Shown piece after piece: positions 1 through 10,810 of a stretch of 64,000 nt of DNA. Positions within the stretch are counted from its first letter, which is position 1. Each line of letters opens with the position of its first letter. Under the pieces are notes generated by a model. It made no database searches and had not been told where the DNA came from. It was given only the letters and a program-made list of their open reading frames with translations. Origin of the DNA: Setophaga petechia (Eukaryota; Chordata; Aves; Passeriformes; Parulidae); assembly GCA_024362935.1 (NCBI GenBank), contig JANCRA010000032.1:6809001-6873000 (forward strand), given 5' to 3'. A program made the position numbers and the translations under genes.

Positions 1-859
1 TCAGTTTAAGTTTGGCAGAGCACTAAGCAACTGAGGGTGGATGGGAGGCAACATCCGGCTGCTTTTCCCAGGAAGGACTTGTGCCAGACCCAGTCCACAA
101 ACCTCCTGCAGCTGAAGTGATGCTTGCAAGACAAGCAGCACTGCTGTGAAAGTTTCCACTTACCTGGGTCACAAATCCCAGACCTTGCTTCTCTTGTCTG
201 TAGTGTGCCACATGTGAAAGGCTGCCTACATGACATAGGTATTTACTTCAACCTGTTGCTCACCAGAGAAATTTAGGAGTTAGCAGTACAGGTGGACTCA
301 AACTGAGCTCACCTCCATTCATCCATGCACATGTAAACAGAAAAATAATGGCTAAATGGAACAAAAAAAGCCACCCAGCTTGACTTGACAGAGTTTGCCT
401 GTGTATGTGTAGGGAAGTGGAGGTGGAGGAGAGGATAGGGGGGTTGTTTTGCAGGGATGGTGCTGGGGAGCAAGCAGGCAGTCATATTTGCAGCAGCTCA
501 CTTCGGTAAGCACAATGCACACAATTACTGAAGTAAGAGATGTCAGTGAACAAATGCATTTGGCAAACTATTTGTGCTTAATGTATGCTGATTTGTGAAG
601 TCTCTGGTGGTTTTCTTTGTCCCTTGGGAAAAAGGAAGGGGGGGGAGAAAGAAAGTGTCCAGTTGCCATGACAACAGAGCAGGGCTGAGGAGAGATGAGA
701 CTTATCATATTTTCATTCTTGATGCTCTATATAAAATTATGTAGGTAATTACATATACTGATTTGCCATGCAGCAGAGCAACTTCTTTTTAGGACACTGT
801 GTATCATGCAACACCATGCTGATCCCCTTTTAGAGCAGAGACACAAATGTATTGACATT
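1..859. other. Noncoding stretch, no gene seen
   Basis: Open frames here are under 80 codons on both strands and have no domain-like features. A G8 run lies at 638-645 inside a purine-rich patch. Positions 490-515 faintly resemble the 5' end of U6 snRNA, but the similarity stops after about 20 bases. I see no repeat family. Confidence 0.6.
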
Positions 860-1050
860 TTGCTCGGAATACTGCTGGAGAAATTACAGCAGCGGGAACG
901 AAAGAGGGCGTGACAGCAGCCCTGCTCTCCTTTAAGAAACAGAATAAGAATCAATTAACAAGTTGCCAGTGGAAACCTGGCTATAATTATAGCTCTATTA
1001 TGCTGGCCGTGTTGTTTTCCCATAGAAAATACAGTTTTTAATTAACTTGT
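860..1050. promoter_or_regulatory. Candidate conserved noncoding element
   Basis: An AT-rich block that nevertheless keeps CpGs (near 896, 909 and 1007). It contains several homeodomain-like TAAT/ATTA cores, including AATTATAGCTCTATTATG around 985-1002. It matches no repeat I know and has no coding potential. The call is inferred from texture alone; only a cross-species alignment would settle it. Confidence 0.28.
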
Positions 1051-2574
1051 GGATTTGGCACTGACACCTACGCACTCCCTGGCAGGAACAAAGTCGGTGT
1101 TTCCCTGCTCAGCATTGGCACTTTATCATAACTGAAGGTGCCAGTAGCACCCACAGAGCTGCCCTGAAGCTGGATGATCTGGGCATGGTTTTTCCCAGTT
1201 TGGAGGGAAGCGGGTGTAACTGTTCTACCCACATTGTATTGTGCAGATAAGAAAGCTGAAGATGTTTTCCTCAGTGGAAATGTTATCCTTCCTGGAGGGA
1301 ACCTGAACTGGCTGGTCAATGGACGGATGGAGGGAAGGAGCAGCTGGTGTTCCTGGGGGAAGAGTGGGGTGGAAGTGGATCTCAGTGCCCAAAGGCCATG
1401 TCCTTCATGCAGTCCATGAGATGCTCGGTGCAGGAGCTGGGGAAGTACAAATTCTGGCCAATAGCCTGAACAGCATGATTTTGCATTGTCAGGAGAGGGT
1501 AGGGAGGAAGCCTCTGCCACCTAGACCTCACTAAGATACCCATATGTTAAATCTGTTGGGATTTTTTTTTCTTCCACTTCTTTGCCTGCCATTTTTTCTC
1601 AAAGGCAATGCTGAATTACTTGAGGGAAGTAAGAATATTTCAGCTGTGGCAAACATACTGCTTTTAAAATGCAAATGTGTTATACATGTGTACACCAGGC
1701 ACTGCTGCTGCTTTTTTTCTGGCACCATTGCCTTGAGAGCAGTTCAGTTTTTAAGTGTAATGCAAAAGCAGGAGGGGTTTTCCTACAGAAATACATTTCA
1801 CTGAGTAGCGTGTTTCTAGTGGTGACCTGTGTGGGGTGCTCAGCGAATGAGTCTAAAATGCTAAAATGGAGGATGTTTTTAAAGCAATTTTTCTCAGTGG
1901 TACATTCTGCCTGCTGCTGGCAGCCAGCAGCTTGGGAGTTTCCCAAGCTGGGTGTCGTGTATAGTTTGGAGGTCAGTAATGGATTTCTCTCTGAAATGCT
2001 CTGAGAAACCTCTTATTTATTCTTTTTTTTTTTTTAACTTTTCACATACAATTTTGGCTATTACCACATCCTGTAGCATTCAGATTCAGTTATAATTATG
2101 CTTTCAGTAAAAAGATAATCCTCTGATTTATTTCAGGCCTGCTGACTGATAATTTTTCACTGAACAATTTTTGTGCAGTAAGAAACTGTGAATACTCATG
2201 CTGCCCAGGCTGAGTCTGTTCTGTGTCTTCTTGTGTAGAAGGCTTTCCAAGCCCCAGCCTGTCCTTATTCTTCTCAGCCCTTTTCTCATTCCACTGTGTC
2301 CTGTCATTGCTTGGAAGCTCAGTAAACTCTGACTCACCATGCAGGAATTAATGGAACCAAACAATTATTTTGAATTGTGTGATGCTTAGATTGCATTTTC
2401 AAGTCGAGTTAGAGGAAGCAGGTTTATCCATGTATATGCAGTTTGAAACAGAGAGTTAAGAAGGATAATAAATGATACTGTAAAAATATTTTCTGAAACA
2501 TATCCTGAGTTTTCTTTGTGTGGCCAGTGAACTACAAAATCATGAGTCAGAGCAAGCCAGTAGGTGTAAAAGGT
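1051..2574. other. Noncoding stretch, no gene seen
   Basis: The largest open frame (minus strand, 1068-1520, 150 codons) has no recognisable domain, and plus-strand frames overlap the same bases, as expected for chance openness in a less AT-rich patch. A T13 run is at 2023-2035. A short inverted repeat sits near 1915-1931 within CTG/CAG-rich bases. Nothing else is recognised. Confidence 0.6.
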
Positions 2575-2628
2575 GGTATGGAACTAGATGATCTTCAAGA
2601 TGCCTTCCAACCCAGACCATTCTAGGAT
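2575..2628 (+). mobile_element. CR1 LINE, 3'-terminal fragment
   Basis: About 54 bases match the well-known end of avian CR1 elements: a GGAACTAGATGATCTTCAAG segment, a CCTTCCAACCCA segment and a degenerate ATTCTAGGA terminus in place of the usual ATTCTRTG octamer. Only the extreme 3' end is present, as is normal for 5'-truncated CR1 copies. The copy is diverged and has no coding content. Confidence 0.85.
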
Positions 2629-3382
2629 AAAAAAGCTGATGGGTATTTTACACTGTATTGAATGTTTCTCCACCTGGAATCCATTGTTTGCTTAATTTAA
2701 CATGTTTTCACCATGTGTCTTTGAGTTGTTGGTGTTACTTTATCATCTGTCTGTGAAAGAGATTACACCACTAATAAACAATAACAGGAATATTGAGCTG
2801 TGGCCACACTGCAGGGCAATCCCTGTGTCCCTGCAGACTCATAAACAGTTCAAGGGTGTTTTTCCCTTTTGTAGTATCAGAAAACAAACAAAATGCAGAA
2901 TCTGCACCATGGTCATTCTAGGCAGGAGAAAGCTGTACTGTGCTTAAGGGCTTGTCTGAAGCACTCACAAGCCTTGACCCTTGAATGAGCAATGAGGATG
3001 GTCTGGGGATGGAAAGAGGCAAAGACACTGCTCTAACTACCTTCCCAGTCCTGGAGTGGGTGGGTAATCAGACCAGCCCAGGGATAAAATGGCAGTAGGA
3101 TGAAATACTGCAAGTTTATTTTCCCTCCTTCAGAATATCTCTGGAAGAAGTCCTTGCAAGGTGAACCTCAGCTGCACTAGACTACTGTTTTTCCTGACAA
3201 GCTTTGAGATTTGCTGTTTGCAAACCTGGGTGAGCTGTCGCTGGCTCAGGACTGGCCAGGGAAGGAGCACACTGTGGAGTGCTTTCATGGGACTCCATGT
3301 GGGATCACAGGATATCACTGTGAGTGCCAAGTGATGATTTGAAGTGTTGCTTCTTCTGATTTCATGTTAATAGTTGGGGCAG
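2629..3382. other. Noncoding stretch between CR1 tail and LTR
   Basis: No open frame above about 80 codons and no recognised repeat or RNA gene. Single-copy texture with moderate GC between 2,980 and 3,320. Confidence 0.6.
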
Positions 3383-3810
3383 TGTGGCATTCACATTCTC
3401 TGAACATGATTCCTTCGCCCAGGGTTTTTCTCCTGGGAAGCTGAAAGGCAGTGAGGGAGGCCTCAGAGAAAAGGAAAGCAGTTCTTATCTCATTTGCTTC
3501 TCCTGTGTTGTGCTCGTGTGGAATGTGTTTGGAGATTGTTTACCCAAGGTGTTTGCTTGACTGGACTCTGGTGTGAGTTGTTGTGACTCATTGGCCAATC
3601 AGTGCCAAGTGTCGGGACTCTGGAAAGAGTCACAAGTTTTCATTATTATCTTTTTAGCATTCAGTAAGTATCTTTTCTGTATTCTTTAGTATAGCATAGT
3701 ATAGTATTCTTTAATATAATATAGTACAGTAAAGTAATAAATTAACCTTCTGACAACATGGAGTCAGATGCATCATTCTTCCCTGCCATGAGGCTCACCA
3801 TGCATTTACA
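3383..3810 (+). mobile_element. Solo LTR of an avian endogenous retrovirus
   Basis: A segment of about 428 bp that starts TGTGGC and ends TTTACA, giving the canonical TG...CA termini. In LTR order it shows a CCAAT-box palindrome (TTGGCCAATCA, 3591-3601), an AT-rich TATAG-type array (about 3686-3730) that could act as the core promoter, and an AATAAA polyadenylation signal (3736-3741). A conserved-looking end region around ACATGGAGTCAGATGC follows (about 3757-3772). The whole resembles an ERV LTR family I recall from songbirds; I do not assign a family name. No gag, pol or env remains on either side, so this is a solo LTR left by recombination. I see no convincing target-site duplication (GGCAG before, ATGGG after), so the exact ends are uncertain by a few bases. 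Confidence 0.75.
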
Positions 3811-3867
3811 ATGGGGGAGCCCTGAGAGATGTCCCTCTAACACAGAAAAGGAGTCCTGGAAAAAAAA

Positions 3868-3953
3868 GTGTTGGGTTTTGGTTTGTTTGAGTTTTTTGTG
3901 TTTTGTCGTTGTTGTTTTTGGTTGGTTTGTTTGTTGGGATTTTTTTTTTTTTT
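3868..3953. repeat. G/T-rich low-complexity tract
   Basis: The plus strand is nearly all T and G in TTTG/TTGG-like steps and ends in a T14 run (3940-3953). It lies about 60 bp beyond the LTR end. It is the first of three such tracts within 3 kb. Confidence 0.9.
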
Positions 3954-5749
3954 CATTCTAATACCTGGAAATGAAAAGGGAAACTCACCATTTACCAGCA
4001 GCTAGCTGCCTGTAGATTGCATTTTGGTCAATCACCTGCAGTGCTGTATTTACAGTACTTTGGCTGTGCTGATTTTTGTTCTCACAGAGGGCAGAGGTGC
4101 TTTCTGAGCCTCAAGGGGATTTGTGAGCAGCAGGGTTGGGGTGCTTGGCCTCAGCAGCTCCCCAGGTTTTTCTGAGCCTGGTAAGGCTCATGAGAGTGAT
4201 GGCAGCATGCTGCTGAAGGTCTGTTTTCTTAAGGCATGCCATCACATTGATGCTGTTTGGATGGGAATGGAAAATTTTGGTGAATGAAATGACTCTGTGG
4301 CCAGGAGGAATGGGTTGGGTTTTTATTTACAACAGTCAAAGAAATTAAAAAGGAAAAAAGTTTCCTGGTTCTGATCACCTTGTTAGGGTTAATGCAATGA
4401 AATAGAGCAAAGTACAGAGCTTTTTCAGAAATTGTTTTCCACCTCATTGAATAATTTCAATTTTTTTAAATCAAGGAAATCCTGTGTTTCCTCAGCAGCT
4501 GTTGCAGCAAAGATGACTGCATTTATATTTATATTTTGCATATATATTTATATTGCTGGAGGTTCTTTTTCACTTTATCACTGAATGGCCCTTTACAAAT
4601 AACAGATATTCAGCTGCTTAAGTGGCTGGACATTTGACATCATATTTCCTGAAATCTTGCATGAAAAGATATTTGCATCAGAGATGCATGACCATTATTA
4701 CATGGCTAGAAAATCTACTAAAATAGCAGGAATGGTGAATAGAAATAGCAGCATACAGGCTGTAAGAGAAGAGATTAGGATTCCAGCAAAGTTTGATGTC
4801 TGGGACATTCTGGCATAAGACATAGAAGCAGTCTGAAAGCAGATCACACATTCTTACTCTGAAACAAGGCACTAAATATGGTGATCACAAATATACCAGT
4901 AATGGTTCAAAAGTGTACAAAAAAAGAAGAATCCTAATTTTGCTTGGAATATGGAAAAGTGGGATGAGGCTTAGAAAACAGGGGCAATTCATGGAAGGGA
5001 AATAATATGAAAAGAAAAAAGACTGAGAGGTGCAAGAATTAGCCTAGTGATTTTGCATTTAAAGTTGCAAAGTCCTCCCTCTCTCCTGGGTCTCTGGAGG
5101 GTACATGTCAGCAGACCTGTGTTTGTCACGTGGTGGGGGGCATGTGACATGTTGTGCATGACAGGCACAACCTTTACATCAAGCATCAGTAGAGAAACTT
5201 GTAATCTGTTCTGGCTGTATGATGTTCTCTGTATTTTTAAAATCCTGTTGATTACACGAAAAGGGGCAAAATGGACCTTGTCTTTTGGGCAGTAAGTCTT
5301 TTCAACAGGAATGGCACTGGCAGAGTTCCTGTACTTTTTTTGCCATTAAATAGTGCCATTAATTCTGAGCTTCTGCTTCAGACCTTTTGTTGAAGTTGAG
5401 ATGGTCAGTACTCCAGCCCTTGCGTGTTGTACAGTTGTGAAGAAAGCTTGTACTTTGCTTGTCATTTATCTGAACTTCTGACTCTAGATAAGTGAATTTC
5501 TGGACACAAGCCTTAGTGCTTGTTATTGTTTTCACATGGGCCAGTGCGCTTTTGGACTGTCAGTGATTTTCAAAGTTGTTTCTGTCCTCTTATTTGACCC
5601 TTTTCCAGGGGCTTTGGAGACTAAGCAAAGGTGACCCACTATCTTTGTAATTCCACTTCAGAAGTAGTACTTACTCTACTAGTAAAGTACCTACTAACTA
5701 TCTAAACAGCTGTTGTAATTCATCCTGGCTGTCTTCATATGACAGAACT
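3954..5749. other. Noncoding stretch, no gene seen
   Basis: Only short frames of 82 codons or fewer, none domain-like. Contains a TATATTTATATTT-type AT-rich patch near 4523-4553. No recognised repeat or RNA gene. Confidence 0.6.
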
Positions 5750-6011
5750 ACTTTTTTGGGGTTTTTTTTGTTGAGTGGATTTTTTTTTTGTTGTTGTGGT
5801 TTTTTGTTATGTTTTGTTTGGGTTTTGGTTCTTTGGTTTTTGGTGGGTATTTTTGTTGTTTTTATTTGGTTTGGTCTGGTTTACTTTGCATTTGTTGGCT
5901 TTGGTTTTGTTGTGGTTTTTTGTTTGTTTTTGGTTTTGTTTGGGTGCGGTTTTGGGTTTTTTTGTTTTGTTTTTCGGAGGGTTTTTTGTTTGTTTTGGGA
6001 ATTTTTTTTAG
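5750..6011. repeat. Long G/T-rich strand-asymmetric tract
   Basis: By direct count about 224 of the 240 bases from 5761 to 6000 are G or T on the plus strand, with about 9 A and 7 C. The units are irregular TTTTG, TTTGG and TTGTTG steps, so it is not a clean microsatellite. Open frames exist in every plus frame (5756-6097, 5775-6011, 5788-6024), but they only reflect the absence of A-containing stop codons and should not be read as proteins. Confidence 0.95.
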
Positions 6012-6741
6012 CAGTGAACAATAAAAGGCCACATTTTCTTGTGGTTTCTTTTGTGAGGTTTCTGGCTTTTGATAGGCAGTGTCAGGTGTTGTCATAATAA
6101 GGTATAGGAAAGTTACTTAATTACTGTAATTTAATTTGAAACTGTGAAGGTTTTCTATTGTTCATTGCCTCTTTAGTTGGTGTTTTTTAATGAACTTCAA
6201 TTGTAGGATAAATGCCTCTTGGGTCATCATAATACTGTGAACCCTGCATGCAGTAAGGTATGGTGTAGTTATTTTTTGCTCCTGTTATGTGGTGGATTTT
6301 GTACCTTCAATTCGGAAACATAAGAAGCTGAATTACATCTGTGAACAGATGGAATTGGAGCTCCTCAAGCTGCTGTGTTCTCTGGGAAGACACAGCAACA
6401 ACTTAACAGAGAGAAGAGGGTTGGTGAAAAAGTGCCTTTCGAGGAGACGGGAGAGATAAATGCCAGGAAAGAGGACAAGTAACCTTTTTACTCTGGGAGA
6501 TTTTCAAATGGGTCTAGTTTGCAATGGCCATCCAGAAATGTAGACATCCAGCTAAAGTCATTATAGTTCATTATTTACCAGAAGCTGCAGCTCAAGTTAA
6601 AACAGAGCTACAGAATTGGTTCAGTGTTTTCAAAACTGTTTATGTTGATATAAACTAAATGATGCAAAAAGCTAAAAATATAAAAAATAAAGTAAATGGA
6701 ATAATTTTTTATTCAAATCAAGCTCTTGAATAGCATGAAAA
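6012..6741. other. Noncoding stretch, no gene seen
   Basis: AT-rich single-copy texture, with an A-rich patch at about 6655-6700. No frame or repeat worth calling. Confidence 0.6.
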
Positions 6742-6829
6742 GTTTTTGGTGTTTTTTTGGTCAATTGGTTGGTTGGGGGTTTTTTGCTTGTTTTATTTTG
6801 GTTTGGTTTGCCTGTTTGTTTGGGCAGGG
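6742..6829. repeat. G/T-rich low-complexity tract
   Basis: Third member of the 3.9-6.8 kb cluster: a run of TTTGG, TTGGTTGG and GGGGG steps with very few A or C on the plus strand. Confidence 0.88.
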
Positions 6830-7949
6830 AAGGTTCAGACAGAAAAGAAGAAGACAGTAAAGCTCTCTTTAGCTGTTTTGCTTTCTTTTTCCCCCAAGAT
6901 ATTCTCCCTTTCAGGAGAAGGCTGGGTAACCAGTCTACCTGGAAACACCAATGTACAGAAATGTATTACAAACGTAGTACCCAGATCCATCAGTCTCATT
7001 CCACTCTGGCAGTTCCTTGTTGTTAAGGGAAGGGCTCATGATCTCATTCCTTCTACCTGTCTTCTGACTTTTCTTTCTCAGTTGAAATAGCATTTCTCAA
7101 ATCATACTAATGTCAAAATTGAGACATTGTGTTGCTTTGCATGTATAGTACTGTCAGCTGATTAACATGAAATTTTCTTCTATAAATCTAGCTGTTAGTA
7201 AATGTACATGAACTCCTGGAAAACACTGTACTGTAACAGTGGTGTGCTGTAACACACCATGAAAGCTCTTCAGGACTGTGCAAACTAGAGGAGGGACACT
7301 GTGTTAGCCTGAAGCAGTCTGATGTGGATGTTATCAGTAAAAAAGTTGCTAACAAACGGCTAACCCTGAGATACAGAGATATGGTATTTTGCTGTGCAAA
7401 GAGGTACTTTGTATGCATTCTTCTCAAAAATCTGGCTCAGTGTCAAAATACCTTCCTGCTCTTTCATGATAGAAACTCAAACAGGAGTAGCAAAAGTCTG
7501 TGACAATATCTTGGAGGATTTACTCCTAGGAAATGTTTTGTTCCCCAAAGGTTAGTAGTTACTCTTGGTGGGGGGAGCTGTTTCAGAGGTCCTTGTAACG
7601 CCTTTCTCTGCTCAAGTGATGTTCACAGTCAGGAGTCCAGTGATCTCCAACATGGTTCTGATTCTGAACAACAATTGGTTGTGCTGGACGTTTTAAACTT
7701 TCCATGTAAGCCATCAGCTGCTGAAAAACATGTTTCTATTTTCCATATCACAAAATTAAAGAGTAGTTGGCTTTCTGTCCTCATTTTTGTTTTCCTTTCC
7801 ACAGTTGTGTATTTGCGTTTTGTCCACAGGCCAAGTCTGTGTGGTTCTTGGCAGGCTGCTCGGACATTTTTCTACTGAGCTTTTATCAGAGCATCTTAGT
7901 CTGGGTTATACATGAAATAATGCAGAGAGGCTGAAGAAAGGAAACCTGT
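6830..7949. other. Noncoding stretch, no gene seen
   Basis: Frames at 6746-7090 and 6757-7026 begin inside the G/T tract and have no domain. Nothing else is recognised. Confidence 0.55.
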
Positions 7950-8245
7950 ATTACAGCCTTTAATTAACGCTGTGTGCGTGTGATCAGTGATAGGCGAGCC
8001 ACAGATGCAGTTTCATTTTGATGCTCTATTGCTTTTTTGCTCTGCAGTGACATTAATAAATAGGTGCAGGCGAGCATTTTAGCTTTCATTACTGCCTGAA
8101 ACGCCTTTATTTTTTGGCTTGCCCCAGTTTTTTTATGAGGCATAATCATGCTCAAATTAGAAAGAAACTAAGCTGTATGTCACTGCTGAGAATTATTGGA
8201 TTATTCAATTACTGTGAACGGTGCTCGCAGAATAAAATATTCAAG
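7950..8245. promoter_or_regulatory. Strong candidate conserved noncoding element
   Basis: The block combines AT-rich homeodomain-type cores (TTTAATTAACG near 7960, ACATTAATAAATAGG near 8050, ATAATCATGC near 8142) with retained CpGs at several separated sites (AACGC, TGCGTG, GGCGAGC twice, AACGCC, ACGGTGCTCGC). CpGs decay quickly in neutral bird DNA, so this density in AT-rich, repeat-free sequence suggests constraint. It has no coding potential. The role of developmental enhancer is inference. Confidence 0.4.
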
Positions 8246-9959
8246 AAATATTGAAGTAAAAATCCCTAGATAACCTAGCTACATGAAGGTTACTTGTTCA
8301 GGCATGGTGATAGTCCAAATGTAAGGTGGGGGGTGAGATTAGGGCAAGGGGCAGCTGCAGGGTTGTGCATTGTGGCTCATGTGATGAATGCTGCCCTGGC
8401 CCTTCTGGTGAACTGTCCTTGTGATTTAACAGAAGAGGGGAAAGAGGTTCATGAGGCATTCAGGGCTGAGGTCTCCCCAACAGTTTATAGAGGTGCTGAT
8501 GGGTGCAAGGTGGTGTTCCCAGCCAGCCAGGCCTGGGGACCAGGAAAAATCCCATTAAGACTACACTGATTTGTCACCTGGCAGTTCAGGGAAATGGAAA
8601 ACAAATGGCATGTGGATACCTTCAGTGTGCTTCTCTTTAGAAAATAAACTTTTTTCTATAGCTGAATGACTTAAGGCAGGAGCTAGTCACAGTTTCCATG
8701 CTGAGCTGAGCTCTGGGCTACCTAAAGCTGAATATCTAAATTATTTATATTGCCAAGCCTGCATTGGCATCAAGCATGGGATTAGGCTGTTTTGTCCATG
8801 TGTAGACTAGAGTCACTGGTTTGAACCAAACATAACCTTATTAGGATTATGTCTGTACTTGTGCTTCAAACTTTGGCCATCTTTCTCCCAGGAAATCTGT
8901 GTTTGTTTTATTTTAACCACAACTTCTTCATGGTAATAAACGTTCCTATTTAGTGAAGAATTTGAGGTAACTGAGAATACTCTGGATGGTGAAAATTTGC
9001 CTTCTGCTGTCTAATAGACAGTGCAGAAGTAGGTAAGTCAGTCAACAGCAAAAAAGTATTACAGGAAACCAAAACATGAATTCATTAATTTTAAGGATAA
9101 TGTTGCTGTTTTACACCAAGCTTAAGTGAATATAAATGTAACTTTTTGAAGAGTTACTGGCAAAAACCATCTGTGCAGGTTTTTTGAATTGCATCTGTGC
9201 TTAAACTAGCTCTGCATTCTAAGAAGAGCAGCAGCAGCCGACCTTCAGCTGACTCCCAGCAGCATTTCCCCTTTCAGCAGCAGCCAGGAGCGACCAGCAG
9301 CTCTGCTGTGGTTGTTTGAGATGGTGGTAAAACGTTAGACCTTTTATTTTTACCACTAACACGGTCTTCCCATGTTTGTTATCAGCAGGTGGTTTGGCAG
9401 GATAGTTCAGATTTGATGCTTAGAGCAGAGAAATGGTGTATTGAGCTAATTCTTAATAAGGCTAGTTATCCCTTCACTGTTATTTGCAGTACTGTGGTTA
9501 ATAGGGTATCAGGACTCAGTCCAAGAAGTTGAAATAATGAAACAAAAAGCCCATTGTCTCCGTAGTGATGAAGGTAATTAAAAGAGAATGAGACTGAGGG
9601 GTTCTATATGATGCAAATCATTATCTTTGAGCTTTTCTTACACCTCACACCTTTTGACCCAGATGAAGTTGACAAGTATTTCTGCTCTATAAATTTGGTT
9701 CACAACTCAGTGATGGTTTTTTTGCTCATCAAGGGATGCAAAAGGTTTTTGTTATGGTCACTGATTTTCCAAGAAATCTTAATAATTTGCAGACATCTGC
9801 ATTCATTTAGATGCACAGAAGGAAAAAGACTATTTCATCTTGCTTCTTTATTTGTGACGGATCTCTGGTTTTGTTTATAAAAAAAAAAAAATGCACCCAG
9901 GGAACAGATCCTTAGGGAAATCACCGGAAACAGTTCCATGTTAAATTTATAGATCCAAA
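8246..9959. other. Noncoding stretch, includes CAG-rich patch
   Basis: Apart from the CAG/CTG-rich patch listed separately, I see only short frames of 91 codons or fewer without domains and an A12 run near 9879. No repeat family recognised. Confidence 0.55.
9226..9308. repeat. CAG/CTG-rich patch
   Basis: Clustered CAGCAG groups (AGAGCAGCAGCAGCCG, CCCAGCAGCA, TTTCAGCAGCAGCC, ACCAGCAGCTCTGCTG) interrupted by unique bases. Not a pure microsatellite; no open frame gives it coding meaning. Confidence 0.7.
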
Positions 9960-10810
9960 TATGTTATCCTTGGCCTTTCTTGAAATGCTCCAGTGGGATG
10001 TCTACATGAATATCTCCAAAGGTAATAATTCTGATGAAGTTAAAGTGATATGGAAAACTGGCTGGTGTAATTATTCATTAAATTTTTTTATAACTGCTGT
10101 GAGCATTGAATCCCAAGTCATGCTGGCAGCTGCAAGACAAAGCGGGAGACATGCCAGTCCTGAGAGGTATTGTATAAATGGCATTTATTTGACTGAGAAT
10201 GACATAAGTCAGAGTTGTCAGCATCTTCTGAAGGATCTGGAAGTCAGACTACTCGTACTTTTTGTTACAATTATTACTAAACTTAACTCGAACGGGCAGA
10301 GATCATTAAATATGTTTTTAATGCTGCTCCCACCCCCACACACTTCCAAGCCAAGGTCAGAGGGCAGGCAGATAGCTGATTATTTCATCTCCCACCCTGC
10401 TGCACAGACAGTGTATTGGAGCGGCACTAATGTCTGTGCTAAGATTAGTAGCAAGCCACTTTTAATCTTAACTTGCAGTTGGACACGTCTGACCTATAAA
10501 GCGTAGGTGATGAGAAGTGATGTCAGATTTAGTGACTTTCCTCTGCTAGAGTGGAGATTGTCAATTTTGTGGCATTTAAAACTGTTTCTTCTCTGCTGGG
10601 AGCGATGACTTAAGGCAGCAACTAAAGTCTACGAAAATGCAAACTGACCTGCAAATACTCGTCAGCAACCTGGCAGTTCCCAGCCTTACAAGTGAGCACA
10701 TTAAAGGAGGAGGCAGTTCACATTCTCCAGGGCAAGGAAGTGACTTTCTCTGCTTGTGAGGATTATGTTTATCAGGGTCATTAAATTCTTATGTCAAATG
10801 TGACTTCTAA
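9960..10810. promoter_or_regulatory. Candidate conserved noncoding block with a 181-codon open frame
   Basis: The plus frame 9961-10506 is open for 181 codons, the second longest open frame in the window. The conceptual product has no signal peptide, domain or family resemblance that I can see. The DNA instead looks like regulatory sequence: many TAAT/ATTA cores (TAATTATTCATTAAATTTTT at about 10067-10086), ATTTATTTGACTGAGAATGAC at 10182-10202, and retained CpGs near 10141, 10255, 10289 and 10421. The same texture continues past the stop codon to about 10,810, which argues that constraint, if real, is not coding. An unrecognised exon cannot be excluded without transcript data. Confidence 0.35.

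Noticed and set aside
490..520. Possible U6 snRNA pseudogene start (GCTCACTTCGGTAAGCACA)
   Set aside because: Similarity covers only about 20 bases; the following U6 body and T-run are absent.
1068..1520. 150-codon minus-strand frame
   Set aside because: No domain and no supporting neighbours; overlapping open plus frames at 1174-1419 and 1319-1534.
5756..6097. Hydrophobic Phe/Val/Leu/Gly-rich frames that look like membrane proteins
   Set aside because: They are translations of the G/T-rich tract; three plus frames are open at once because stop codons need A.
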